A model generated the notes under the pieces. That model saw only the letters and a list, made by a program, of their open reading frames with translations. It was not told the DNA's origin and did no database searches. From Thalassospira profundimaris (GTDB lineage: Bacteria > Pseudomonadota > Alphaproteobacteria > Rhodospirillales > Thalassospiraceae): a stretch of 64,000 nucleotides of DNA. The stretch is taken from positions 1-64,000 of the forward strand of contig NZ_JPWH01000011.1 in the NCBI RefSeq assembly GCF_003326755.1. The letters are read 5' to 3'. Position numbers and translations under genes: made by a program. Below are positions 43,400 to 52,046 of the stretch, in pieces; within the stretch, counting starts at the first letter, position 1, and the number at the start of each line of letters is the position of its first letter.

Positions 43400-44061
43400 T
43401 GGATTTCGAGTTTTATCTCGATCTCCTGATGATTGTTCTGTTGGTAGCGACAATCATCTATGCGCTGATGCTTAATCGCAGGCTTGCTGCCTTTCGCCGC
43501 AATCGCGAAGAAATGGAGCAGTTCCTCTCGGCATTTCATGCCGCGACCGAACGGGCCGAAATCCTGATTCAGTCTTTGAAGGATATGGCCTCGCAAAGCG
43601 GGGATGCGTTGCGCGAGGATATCGAGCGGGCCAGTGGCCTGCATGAAGATCTTTCCTTTATGGTGGACCGGGGCGATGCCATTGCCAATCGCCTGGAAAA
43701 GGCGGCCAGCAGTGCCAATGCCGCCCGCAAGGGATCGGTCGCACCGGAAGCCGGTTATAGTGGCAATGCGTCAACGTCCGGCGCAAAGACCGCGCCCGAT
43801 GACCGTGATGACCGCGTCGGTATTGAAACCCGGGCTGAGGAACTTGCCGCCCGCTTGGTGCGCGATACCGAAATGAAAAGCGGCCGCAATGCTTATGATA
43901 GTGGAAATGGCCGCAATACCGGCAGTGATGAACGCGGGGGGACACCGCCATCGCGCGAGGATCGCCGGGCCAATATTCTTGATGATGATGATGCCGACGA
44001 AGATGCCGGCCGTTCTGAAGCGGAGCGTGAATTGCTCGCGGCCTTGCGCTCTGTCCGATAA
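43399..44061 (+). CDS. DUF6468-type membrane-anchored protein of flagellar operons
   Basis: 220-residue protein with one N-terminal membrane helix (about residues 5-25, FYLDLLMIVLLVATIIYALM), a basic patch (NRRLAAFRRNREEMEQ) and a coiled-coil cytoplasmic region to about residue 110. The rest is polar and disordered up to a conserved-looking acidic C-terminus (DDDDADEDAGRSEAERELLA). It matches the DUF6468 pattern, found next to fliM in alphaproteobacteria; no function is established to my knowledge. Its start overlaps the fliM stop, and motE follows after 247 bp, so a motor or switch accessory role is likely. Confidence 0.7.
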   Translation: MDFEFYLDLLMIVLLVATIIYALMLNRRLAAFRRNREEMEQFLSAFHAATERAEILIQSLKDMASQSGDALREDIERASGLHEDLSFMVDRGDAIANRLEKAASSANAARKGSVAPEAGYSGNASTSGAKTAPDDRDDRVGIETRAEELAARLVRDTEMKSGRNAYDSGNGRNTGSDERGGTPPSREDRRANILDDDDADEDAGRSEAERELLAALRSVR

Positions 44062-44197
44062 GACGGGGCCATGCGGGCAGATCCGGCATTTGCCGGATGT
44101 TGTTTTGGGGAACCGGGTGGGGACTTGGGATACTGCCATACCATATTTGCCGGGCTCGTTTGGTCCTTTGGGCTTGTTCCGGTGCCTGTTGTGACCC

Positions 44198-44300
44198 ATG
44201 TCTAATGGGATGGGGCTGTCTTTTTGCGGGCAGTGTGGAAACGTGGTTGTCGGACCGTGCCATTTGTCGTGGTTGTGGTGCATGCAATACTGTCGGGTGA
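44198..44300 (+). pseudogene. Mini zinc-ribbon reading frame interrupted by a +1 shift
   Basis: From ATG 44198 the frame reads MSNGMGLSFCGQCGNVVV. If one base is skipped near 44237, it continues DRAICRGCGACNTVG and stops at 44300, nine bases before the motE start. The joined product has CxxC-x9-CxxC, the layout of a small zinc ribbon, and is only about 33 residues long. Without a shift, the first frame runs to 44308 and loses the second CxxC. It could be a decayed gene, a sequencing error or a shift-dependent micro-protein. No good ribosome site was seen. Confidence 0.3.
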
Positions 44301-44308
44301 GTGATTGA

Positions 44309-45043
44309 ATGTCTTCTTTGCGTATTTTGCCCTTGCTGATTTTGGTCTCGGGGATCGTGTTGTCCGTCAAGGTTGCGGATGTGGTTTCGATCTGGCGTGA
44401 TGGCGGGGATGTGAAAGAAGCTGCTGTCAGCATGGTGCAGGCCGCGCGTGCCCAGGACAATTCTGGCGATGCGCCAGCAAATGCCGGCCAGCCGGGCCTT
44501 GATACCCCGGTCGGTGAAGAGGATGCGGCAGCCGCCAGCAACGAGGAACCCCCTGCCGGTGAGACTGGCACGGAAACCCCGGAGGCCCCGCCCGGTTTTG
44601 GCGGTGATCCCACCCTGTTTACCCAGGAAGAAATTGATCTTTTGCAAAATCTGTCGGCGCGCCGGGCGGAACTGGACCGGCGCGAACAGCGCCTGGATCA
44701 GCGCGAAAGCCTGATTACCGCTGCCGAAGCCCGGATTGACAGTAAAATTGCCGAAATGAAGCGGTTGCAGGATTCAATTTCGCAACTGGTGGAAAAGAAA
44801 GACAAGAAAGACGAAGACCGGATTAAAAAGCTGATTTCGGTTTATGAAAAAATGAAACCGAAGGATGCGGCCCGGATCTGGAATGATCTGGATATGAATA
44901 TTCTGCTCCAGGTGGCCCAGGGAATGCGCGAAGCCAACACGGCGGCCGTGCTGGCGGAAATGTCGCCCGATCGCGCGCGCGCCCTGACAACCGAGCTGGC
45001 CTATAAACGCGATTTGAGCACCCTGCCTGTGACAAATCAGTAA
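44309..45043 (+). CDS. motE: MotE-type periplasmic motility protein
   Basis: 244-residue protein with an N-terminal membrane or signal segment (residues 5-22), a Pro/Ala/Glu-rich linker to about 105, then a coiled coil (LSARRAELDRREQRLDQRES, RIDSKIAEMKRLQDSISQLV) and a compact MgtE-N-like helical domain (DRIKKLISVYEKMKPKDAAR, IWNDLDMNILLQVAQGM). This matches rhizobial MotE, a periplasmic chaperone needed for the motor protein MotC. MotC itself was not seen; the large exported protein at 47966 might be a functional counterpart (inference). It follows the fliM unit and precedes cheY in the same direction. Confidence 0.8.
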   Translation: MSSLRILPLLILVSGIVLSVKVADVVSIWRDGGDVKEAAVSMVQAARAQDNSGDAPANAGQPGLDTPVGEEDAAAASNEEPPAGETGTETPEAPPGFGGDPTLFTQEEIDLLQNLSARRAELDRREQRLDQRESLITAAEARIDSKIAEMKRLQDSISQLVEKKDKKDEDRIKKLISVYEKMKPKDAARIWNDLDMNILLQVAQGMREANTAAVLAEMSPDRARALTTELAYKRDLSTLPVTNQ

Positions 45044-45199
45044 GATGGTGTTGCGTGTTCCGGTGTCCGCTTTTTACCCGTCTGTTTCTTTTTTACCCTT
45101 TGGAAACAGGAAAAAAGTGAAAAACAGGCATCCTGTTTGGGGGAAGGTTCTTGATTCCAGGAACGATAACGCCCAATCTAACAAAGTGAAAAGCCTTGA

Positions 45200-45214
45200 T
45201 TAACCTTAATTAAA
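45200..45214 (+). promoter_or_regulatory. Possible CtrA-like box upstream of cheY
   Basis: TTAACCTTAATTAAA fits TTAA-N7-TTAA with one mismatch (TAAA) and lies 73 bp before the cheY start. The surrounding region is AT-rich, so a chance match is quite possible. Confidence 0.3.
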
Positions 45215-45286
45215 TAGGTAAATCACAAATATAATGTTCCTTACCGAAGCTGGGTTTTCCAGATTGACAGCATCATGGAGTGGTAA

Positions 45287-45673
45287 ATGTCCGTCGATCC
45301 CAATATGCCAATTCTGATTGTCGATGATTACAAAACCATGTTGCGTATCATCCGTAATCTTTTGCGTCAGTTGAACTTCACCAATATCGAAGAGGCAACC
45401 GACGGCAGCATGGCGCTGCGTAAACTGCGCGAGAAACCGTTCAGTCTGGTTATTTCGGACTGGAACATGGAGCCGATGACCGGTCTTCAGTTGCTCAAGG
45501 AAGTGCGCGCCGATGCAAAACTGAAGGATCTTCCCTTCATCATGATCACAGCCGAAGCCAAGACCGAAAACGTTGTCATGGCGAAAAAGGCCGGTGTATC
45601 GAATTACATCGTCAAACCGTTCAACGCCGAAACCCTCAAGGGTAAGCTGACCACGGTTCTTGGTGATTTCTAA
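45287..45673 (+). CDS. cheY: CheY, single-domain chemotaxis response regulator
   Basis: 128-residue receiver domain. The acidic pair is Asp13-Asp14 (ILIVDDYKTM), the phosphorylation site Asp58 (VISDWNMEPM), the switch threonine is in FIMITAEA and the lysine in YIVKPFN. The length and the KTMLRIIRN helix match CheY rather than larger regulators. CheY-P binds FliM and reverses rotation. cheZ follows 24 bp later, and two MotB-like genes come next, forming a motor-output operon. GGAG lies before the ATG. Confidence 0.93.
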   Translation: MSVDPNMPILIVDDYKTMLRIIRNLLRQLNFTNIEEATDGSMALRKLREKPFSLVISDWNMEPMTGLQLLKEVRADAKLKDLPFIMITAEAKTENVVMAKKAGVSNYIVKPFNAETLKGKLTTVLGDF

Positions 45674-45697
45674 GTCAGAAAAGGGGCACGGGGCATT

Positions 45698-46360
45698 TTG
45701 TCCCGTGATACCGCCGTGGATGATAGACAGTTACGTGATCTGCTAACGCAGCTCAAAAAGCGTCTCGAAAAAGGCGACCTCAAGATCGAGGAGGTTTCCG
45801 GGCTTGTTGAAAGCCTGGCGAAATACCTTCCGGCTGACGCTAAAACCACCAGCCAGGATGAAAAACGCCTGTTTGGTGAGCTTGACGAGCTTTCCAACAT
45901 CATCCGCAAGATGAAATCGGAAATTGCCTCGCTGCGTCCCGATGACATCAAGGCGGAATATATCCCCAATGCCACCGACGAGCTTGATGCCATTGTCGAT
46001 GCCACCGCCGGGGCAACCCATGAAATTCTCGATGCGATGGATTCGCTAGAGGAATTTGCCGCCTCCCTGCCACCCGAGCAGGCTGAAGTTGTAACGAACG
46101 CCACCATGCGGGTGTATGAAGCCTGTAATTTCCAGGATATTACCGGGCAGCGCACAACCAAGGTGATCAAGGCGCTCAAGGCGATTGAAGAACGGGTCGA
46201 AGGGCTTGTGACCGCATTTGGTGCGGAAATTGCCCGCTATGCCGAGGCCCATCCACGCAAGGCCAAGGACGAGCGCAAGGGCGATGACGCCCTGCTCAAT
46301 GGTCCGCAGCTTGAAGGCAAGGGTGTGTCGCAGGCCGATATCGACGCGATGTTTAATTGA
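45698..46360 (+). CDS. cheZ: CheZ, CheY-P phosphatase
   Basis: 220-residue CheZ. The active-site helix contains NFQDITGQRTTKV (residues 144-156), with Asp147 and Gln151 equivalent to Asp143/Gln147 of E. coli, so it should be active. The C-terminus SQADIDAMFN resembles both the CheZ CheY-tether and the FliM CheY peptide. Translation probably starts at TTG 45698 after AAGGGG; no in-frame ATG lies nearby. It is encoded directly after cheY and 26 bp before the MotB-like gene. Confidence 0.9.
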   Translation: MSRDTAVDDRQLRDLLTQLKKRLEKGDLKIEEVSGLVESLAKYLPADAKTTSQDEKRLFGELDELSNIIRKMKSEIASLRPDDIKAEYIPNATDELDAIVDATAGATHEILDAMDSLEEFAASLPPEQAEVVTNATMRVYEACNFQDITGQRTTKVIKALKAIEERVEGLVTAFGAEIARYAEAHPRKAKDERKGDDALLNGPQLEGKGVSQADIDAMFN

Positions 46361-46386
46361 CCCTTTGGGCGAAATGATGAACGGGT

Positions 46387-47244
46387 ATGGCAGAAGCAGA
46401 AGATGATGCCCCACAACGCGCAAGTGACTCAAGCGGTGGTACCACATCGTTGTTTTTGTCGCTGTATCTTCTGCTGCTGGCTTTTTTCATCCTGTTAAAT
46501 ACCATCTCGACTTATGAAGAGGTCAAGGCCCGGAAGGTGCAGCAAAGTCTGTCTTCCGCCTTTGCCTCCATTCTGCCGCCAACCACCAGCCTTGATACGG
46601 TGACATCGGTGGATGGCCCGCGCATTGCCGCCGAGGAAACCCAGCAAAAACTTGGTGAACTGTTCAAGTCTCCGTTAAATATTGCGCGGGTTGAAGTGCT
46701 TCAGCCGGGCAAGCTGCTGGAGGTGATGATGCACACCGACCAGCTTTTTGAACCGGGAAAAGACACCCTTCGCGAACGCCAGCGCGGTTTTATCGCCAAT
46801 CTGGCGGCTGCCCTTGCCAATACGCGCGGCGGGGCACAATATGAAATGGAAATGATGCTGGGCAGCAATTTGGGCAAACATGGTACCGTGCCGGTCGAGG
46901 GCAGCCTTGAAATTGCCCGTGCCGGGGCGTTTGCGCGTGCCGTGATTGCCGCTGGTGCGCCTGCCCGCACCATAGATGTGGGCATTGACCCCAGCGCCGA
47001 TCCGTTTGTGGTCACTTTCCGGTTTTTCTGGGATCAAACCGCCGAGGCAAAGGCGGCTGCCGAACGTGCGGCACAGGCCAAACGCGCCATGCAAATGACC
47101 GTTCCGCTGCCTGCCTTGCCCAAAAACAATGTTGGTGGTGCGTCTGTGACAATTCCCCTGCCAATGGCCTCGCCTGGTGTGGCGCCTGATGCGTCCGGCA
47201 GCCCGGCATCTGCGCCGGCCACAGCCGGAGGTGCCGGCGGATGA
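46387..47244 (+). CDS. MotB-like protein lacking ion-binding Asp and peptidoglycan motif
   Basis: 285-residue protein resembling MotB/PomB. One N-terminal helix (residues 21-41) aligns with the PomB helix, but Ser25 stands where the ion-binding aspartate should be (SLFLSLYLLLLAFFILLN). The periplasmic part keeps an OmpA-like order (LFEPGKDTLRERQRGFIANL, then SLEIARAGAFARAVIAAGAP) but has no GHTD-type peptidoglycan motif. The last 70 residues are alanine-, lysine- and proline-rich. The stop overlaps the true PomB start by 4 bp, so the two are probably made together. It cannot conduct ions by itself if the alignment is right; a stator scaffold or plug partner is my inference. Confidence 0.65.
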   Translation: MAEAEDDAPQRASDSSGGTTSLFLSLYLLLLAFFILLNTISTYEEVKARKVQQSLSSAFASILPPTTSLDTVTSVDGPRIAAEETQQKLGELFKSPLNIARVEVLQPGKLLEVMMHTDQLFEPGKDTLRERQRGFIANLAAALANTRGGAQYEMEMMLGSNLGKHGTVPVEGSLEIARAGAFARAVIAAGAPARTIDVGIDPSADPFVVTFRFFWDQTAEAKAAAERAAQAKRAMQMTVPLPALPKNNVGGASVTIPLPMASPGVAPDASGSPASAPATAGGAGG

Positions 47245-47963
47245 TGGACGAACCCAAAAAGGAAGAGCCGAAAGGGCCGCCGGTCTGGATGTTGAGCCTG
47301 GCCGACCTGATCTCGCTGCTGCTGACCTTTTTTGTCATGCTCTTTGCGATGTCGAGTGTGAAAGTGGACCGCTGGGACGAGGTGGTGGACAGCCTGTCGC
47401 AATCCATTCGGCCCGACCCGGTCGAGCCGACCGACGAACCGACATCACAAATGAATATTCCCCGGGTCTATCGCAAACCGGCGATGAACCTTGATTATTT
47501 AAGCTCGGTGATCGAAGGGGCCATTCGCAAGGACCCGATCCTGCAACATGCGCGCCTGAAACATTCCGCCGACAAGCTGGTGATTTCCCTGCCGGGCGAT
47601 GTGATGTTTGTGCCGGGCAGTGAAAAGCTGGCACAACCCGCCCGCCAGGCCCTGTTTTTGTTAGGCGGTGTATTGGCCAATATTGGCAACCGTGTCGGGG
47701 TTCAGGGCCATACCGACCCCCGCCCGGTCAGCGGGGAGGGGCGTTATCCCTCGAATTGGGAACTGTCCCTTGCCCGTGCCGCCGAAGTCGCAAATGAATT
47801 AAAAAGTTCCGGTTATCTGGATTACATAAATATTTACGGATTTGCGGCATCAAGATACGACGACCTGCCGCGGACCGATGATCAAACCAGGCGCTATGAA
47901 ATGGCGCGTCGTGTAGACATTGTCATTGAACCCCACGGCGGGAGTGGTGTCGGAGGTTCATAG
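47241..47963 (+). CDS. motB: MotB/PomB-type stator subunit
   Basis: 240-residue MotB-family protein. The N-terminal helix carries the ion-binding Asp22 (WMLSLADLISLLLTFFVML), followed by the plug region and an OmpA-like peptidoglycan-binding domain: VQGHTDPRPV, then NWELSLARAAEVANELKSSG and INIYGFAASRY, ending RRVDIVIEP. These are the residues required for anchoring and ion flow. Its channel partner MotA/PomA is encoded 30 kb away at 16045. It overlaps the MotB-like gene by 4 bp (ATGA) and is followed after 2 bp by the large exported protein. Confidence 0.9.
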   Translation: MMDEPKKEEPKGPPVWMLSLADLISLLLTFFVMLFAMSSVKVDRWDEVVDSLSQSIRPDPVEPTDEPTSQMNIPRVYRKPAMNLDYLSSVIEGAIRKDPILQHARLKHSADKLVISLPGDVMFVPGSEKLAQPARQALFLLGGVLANIGNRVGVQGHTDPRPVSGEGRYPSNWELSLARAAEVANELKSSGYLDYINIYGFAASRYDDLPRTDDQTRRYEMARRVDIVIEPHGGSGVGGS

Positions 47964-47965
47964 GG

Positions 47966-50900
47966 ATGCGATTTGGGTTTAAGCGACTGTTGCTGGCTGT
48001 TGCCGTCGCGACTGCCGGTATGGTGGTCGCAACGCAAACGGTGCCGGTTGCCTATGCCCAGTCTGCCAGCCCGGTGATTATCCGTTCCGGCAATCATGAT
48101 GGTTACGGGCGGATTGTCATTCAGTGGGACCGTAAAACCGACTACAGCGCCGAAATCATCGGCAATCAGCTTGTGGTCCGGTTTAACCAGCCCTTTGTGG
48201 CCTCGCTAAGCGGTGTTGTTGATCCGATCAGCGATTATGTCTCCGACGCCTTTTTCGATCCTGATGGCCGCACCGTCGCCTTTGTTTTGCGCGATGATTT
48301 TGACGTGCGGTCTTTTAATGTCGGCAATAATGTGGTGCTCGACATTCTTGACAAAAAGGAACCGGAACCGGCCCCGCAACCCGCTGCCGAACCTGCGCCG
48401 TCCCCGTCGCCGTCTTCATCCCCGTCTTCGTCCCCGTCCGAACAATCAGCGACAGGGGCAAATAATGCGCCGACTAATCCGGGTGCCAATCCGCGCGCGG
48501 CGCCATCGGGTAGTGGGGCGGGAACACCGGGTGGCAATTTGCCACCTCCGGCAAGTAAACCATCCCAACCGACGCCGCCTTCGCGTCCGAATGGCGCACC
48601 CTCAACCGCACCGTCATCTGCGCAACCGTCACAATCGTCCTCTCAACCGGTATCACCTGCACCATCACCGGCAAATGGTACGCCCACCCCGACGGGAGCC
48701 GCCACAACGGATGCCAGCGGGCAGAATGTGCCGGCGCTGGAAATTCGTGTCGGGCGGCATCCGACTTTTTACCGCCTGGTGTTTGACTGGCCGAAAAACG
48801 TCAATTACACGGTGTCGGGACCGGACGGGCAAAGTAGTATCGTGTTCGATAGCCCGGCAAAAATTGATGATGTGGCAACATCGCGCCGCCTGCCACGGGG
48901 TGTGACCCTGAGTCAAACCGGCACAACACCGCTTTCGGTGCAAATCGCCACCGACCCGGCACGCAGCCTGCGGCATTTCCGCTCGGGCACCAAAGTCGTG
49001 GTTGATATCATGGGGGTAAATGGTTCTCCCCAGGGGGATGAAAGCCCGTCTTCATCACGCCAGGCATCATCTGCGGCGAATAATGCCGTTTCGCAGCCCA
49101 TTACGCCGCCCAACGCGCCGCCTGCCGGGGCATCATCTGGTGCGACACCAGCAAAACCGGCGGAAAATGCCACAAATGGTACCACAAGCGGCCCTCGAAA
49201 ACTGGGGCCGCCCGCAAGCCGTACCGCGCAACAGGGGGCCTCGGCCGCCAATGGTGATCAGGAAGGCCAGGCCCCTGCGGTGGAAAGTATCGGCAAAATT
49301 GTGGTCGGGGTGACGCAGGATGCGGCAAAGCTGGAATTGACCTTTCCTTTTGGCCGACCGACCGGCGCGGCGATTTGGAACCGGGCCGGGTTTTTGTGGC
49401 TGGCCTTTGATACCCGCGCCGAACTGGATCTAAGCCGGGTGCGCCGTGAAGCCAACCAGGTGATTGGCGTGATCGAACAGCTTGATAACCCGCAAGGTAC
49501 GCTGGTGCGCATGACCATTCCGGACGGGGTAGGTTTGATAACCCGCCAGGATGATACGGGCGGCTGGGTCGTGACGATGGAAGCCGGGCAGTTGCAACCG
49601 GTCGAACGGCTTGGCCCCACCATCGAGCTTGATAACGATACCAAGGCGCGCCTGGCCGTTCCACTGACCGGGGTGCGTGACACCATGACGGTTCAGGACC
49701 CTGAAGTCGGCGATATGCTGCGGGTTGTTCCGACAACCCAGCCAGGCTATGGCATTGAAAGTGCCCTGCATTACCCCGAATTTGATGTTTTGCCGTCTTT
49801 TCAGGGGGTGGTGGTGGCCCCGGTCAATAACCGGGTCAAGGTTTCGCACCGCACCGGGGCGGAAAATACCGGGCAAATCAATGATCCATCCGCCCCGTCC
49901 ACGCGCAGTGAAGCGGTCGTGGTCACGGCCGATGACGGGCTGAATATTTCGCCTGAAGGGGCGAGGTTGCTGGCATCGGCAACCGGGGTGCGCGCACGTA
50001 CCGGCGATGATGCCGATGCAGGCCGTATTTTTGACCTCGATACCTGGCGCCGGGGCGGGCTGGATCGTTATAACCAGGCGTTGCCCGCCCTGTTGCGCGA
50101 AGTGGTCAATAGTGGGGATGAACATCGCAACAAGGCCCGGCTTGATATGGCCCGCTATTATGTCGCCAATGGCCTGGGGCCCGAGGCCAATGCCATGATC
50201 GAAATGATGGAACATGACGATCCGCTGATTGGTCAGAAATCGGAATTTCGTGCCTTAAAGGGGGCGGCCAAGTTCCTGAACGGGCAATATGAAGAAGCCG
50301 ACCGCCTTTTGAATGACCCGCGTTTTGGTGATTTGACGGAAGTAAAACTGTGGCGGGCAGTGAATAATGCCGCCCGCGGCCGCCCCAATGAAGGCGCACG
50401 CGATTTGATGGATTCCATTCATCTGCTGGATAAATATCCGCCGGAACTGTTGATGCGTTTGGGGCCGATCGCGGCCGAGCAGGCGCTTTTGGTGCGCAAT
50501 CCCAAGGCGGGGATGGAGGTCATTCAAAAAATTCTGCAAACGCCGGAAGCACCGACAAACAAGATCCTGGATGTGGAATATCTGAAAGGGCTGTTTGAAC
50601 AGGAAGCCGGGCAGTTTGACGAAGCAATTGCCACCTGGGACAAAGTCGCCAATGGCGATAACCGCAAGGCGCGTGCCCACGCGATTTTTGACCGCACCGA
50701 ACTGCTGTTGAAATTAAAGCGGCTGACAATTGATGATGCGATTGACCAGCTCGACAAGCTGCGCTTTGCCTGGCGCGGCGATGATTTTGAACTGGCGGTG
50801 TTGCGCCGGTTGGGCAATTTGCAAATCGAGGCCAAACATTACCGTGACGGTTTGAAAACCCTGCGCCAGGCAGCCATTTTCTTCCCCGACAGTCCGGTAA

Positions 50901-51739
50901 CACCGGCCATAACCGAGAAAATGCACAAAACGTTCGAGGATTTGTATCTCGGTGACGAGATCAACAATATCTCGGCGATCAAGGCGGTTGCGCTCTATGA
51001 TGAATTTCGCGAACTGACCCCGGCGGGCGAAAAGGGCGACGAGTTGATCCGTCGTCTGGCCGATCGCATGGTCAGTGTCGAACTGTTTGGCCGGGCGGAG
51101 GATCTGTTGCGCCATCAGATTGATTTCCGCCTGACCGGCCACGAAAAGGCCCGGGTGGCGGCGCGCCTGGCGCTGGTTTATCTGCTGGATAACAAACCGA
51201 AACAGGCCCTTGAGGTTCTTGATTCCAGCGACAGCCCGGAACTTGGCGATGATCTGGTCCGCCAGCGCCTGCATTTGCGCGCCCGCGCCCTGCTTGATAC
51301 GGATCAGGGTGAGGAGGCGATGAAACTTCTGGCCGATGACATGTCGAAAGAGGCCGAATTTTTGCGCATTGAATATTACCGAAAACAGAAAAACTATGGC
51401 GCAATGGCGGACAGTTTCCAGCGTCTGGTTGGCAGTGATCCGGCCAATATCGTCGATGGCTTTAGCGATCAGCGTGCGCAATATGTGTTGAACTGGGCAA
51501 TTAACCTGGCAATGGCCGGGCGCGAACGTGAACTTGATATGGTCAAGCGCCGCTATGGCGGGCTGATGGCACAGGGACCTTATGCCAAGGGGTTTGATCT
51601 GATCACTTCTTCGCCCACACGGGGCCTGATCGATTATCGCTCCATCGGTAACGAGATCAAGGAAGTGGAGGATTTCAAGGGATTCCTCGACAATTACCGT
51701 GATCAACTGGAAAAAACCCAGTTGAGTGCCATCAATTAG
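47966..51739 (+). CDS. Large exported protein with repeated AMIN-like domains and a TPR region
   Basis: 1257-residue protein of unknown function. A signal peptide covers residues 1-31 (ending VAYAQ). Two related beta domains follow, at about 35-133 (SGNHDGYGRIVIQWDRKTDY) and 253-345 (VGRHPTFYRLVFDWPKNVNY); a third, at about 440-540, opens SIGKIVVGVTQDAAKLEL. Their short-strand pattern is AMIN-like, a type known to bind peptidoglycan or secretin-like rings. Pro/Ser/Ala-rich linkers join them (134-245, 346-425). From about 695 to the end runs an all-helical TPR-type array (MARYYVANGLGPEANAMIEM, DVEYLKGLFEQEAGQFDEAI). It starts 2 bp after pomB with GGAGG upstream, so it is tied to the stator; periplasmic stator or ring scaffolding is inferred. 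Confidence 0.65.
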   Translation: MRFGFKRLLLAVAVATAGMVVATQTVPVAYAQSASPVIIRSGNHDGYGRIVIQWDRKTDYSAEIIGNQLVVRFNQPFVASLSGVVDPISDYVSDAFFDPDGRTVAFVLRDDFDVRSFNVGNNVVLDILDKKEPEPAPQPAAEPAPSPSPSSSPSSSPSEQSATGANNAPTNPGANPRAAPSGSGAGTPGGNLPPPASKPSQPTPPSRPNGAPSTAPSSAQPSQSSSQPVSPAPSPANGTPTPTGAATTDASGQNVPALEIRVGRHPTFYRLVFDWPKNVNYTVSGPDGQSSIVFDSPAKIDDVATSRRLPRGVTLSQTGTTPLSVQIATDPARSLRHFRSGTKVVVDIMGVNGSPQGDESPSSSRQASSAANNAVSQPITPPNAPPAGASSGATPAKPAENATNGTTSGPRKLGPPASRTAQQGASAANGDQEGQAPAVESIGKIVVGVTQDAAKLELTFPFGRPTGAAIWNRAGFLWLAFDTRAELDLSRVRREANQVIGVIEQLDNPQGTLVRMTIPDGVGLITRQDDTGGWVVTMEAGQLQPVERLGPTIELDNDTKARLAVPLTGVRDTMTVQDPEVGDMLRVVPTTQPGYGIESALHYPEFDVLPSFQGVVVAPVNNRVKVSHRTGAENTGQINDPSAPSTRSEAVVVTADDGLNISPEGARLLASATGVRARTGDDADAGRIFDLDTWRRGGLDRYNQALPALLREVVNSGDEHRNKARLDMARYYVANGLGPEANAMIEMMEHDDPLIGQKSEFRALKGAAKFLNGQYEEADRLLNDPRFGDLTEVKLWRAVNNAARGRPNEGARDLMDSIHLLDKYPPELLMRLGPIAAEQALLVRNPKAGMEVIQKILQTPEAPTNKILDVEYLKGLFEQEAGQFDEAIATWDKVANGDNRKARAHAIFDRTELLLKLKRLTIDDAIDQLDKLRFAWRGDDFELAVLRRLGNLQIEAKHYRDGLKTLRQAAIFFPDSPVTPAITEKMHKTFEDLYLGDEINNISAIKAVALYDEFRELTPAGEKGDELIRRLADRMVSVELFGRAEDLLRHQIDFRLTGHEKARVAARLALVYLLDNKPKQALEVLDSSDSPELGDDLVRQRLHLRARALLDTDQGEEAMKLLADDMSKEAEFLRIEYYRKQKNYGAMADSFQRLVGSDPANIVDGFSDQRAQYVLNWAINLAMAGRERELDMVKRRYGGLMAQGPYAKGFDLITSSPTRGLIDYRSIGNEIKEVEDFKGFLDNYRDQLEKTQLSAIN

Positions 51740-52046
51740 ACACGCTTTTGGGGCTTGTGCGGCAGATAAAATATGCTTCGCTGTGTCGGTCGTCACAGCC
51801 GGGTAACGTGATTGTCATGTATAAGGTCGATGATGACAGGTCTCGTTGGATAAATGATTCCGGGGTGATACACAGTAAAAATGCCGTGTTTCGGTCGGGA
51901 TCGCCGTCAGGCCTGATACTAAGGGTTGTGTTTTTTCAGCGCGAAGCTACCCAGACGTATTATGCGTAAGAATAGTCAGTTGCGCTTTGCAAATATTTGT
52001 CTATTCTTTTTTCGGGTAACTTCTGGTGTGTGAGGACTAGGGGCAG
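51740..52046. other. 307-bp intergenic region before the Sel1-repeat gene
   Basis: No gene is visible. TTGCGC (51980-51985) and TATTCT (52002-52007), 16 bp apart, are a possible sigma-70-type promoter 40 bp before the next start. No strong terminator hairpin for the upstream operon was found. Confidence 0.45.

Noticed and set aside
44097-44300. A 67-codon cysteine-rich frame taken as a gene on its own
   Set aside because: Only its last 15 codons look protein-like, and they fit better as the shifted second half of the mini zinc ribbon starting at 44198.
45082-45138. Inverted repeats CTGTTTC/GAAACAG and AAACAGG/CCTGTTT after motE as a terminator
   Set aside because: The stems are only 7 bp and no T-run follows; a terminator here is not supported.
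50714-51796. A 360-codon minus-strand open frame
   Set aside because: It is antisense to the TPR part of the large exported protein and has no ribosome site or recognisable family.
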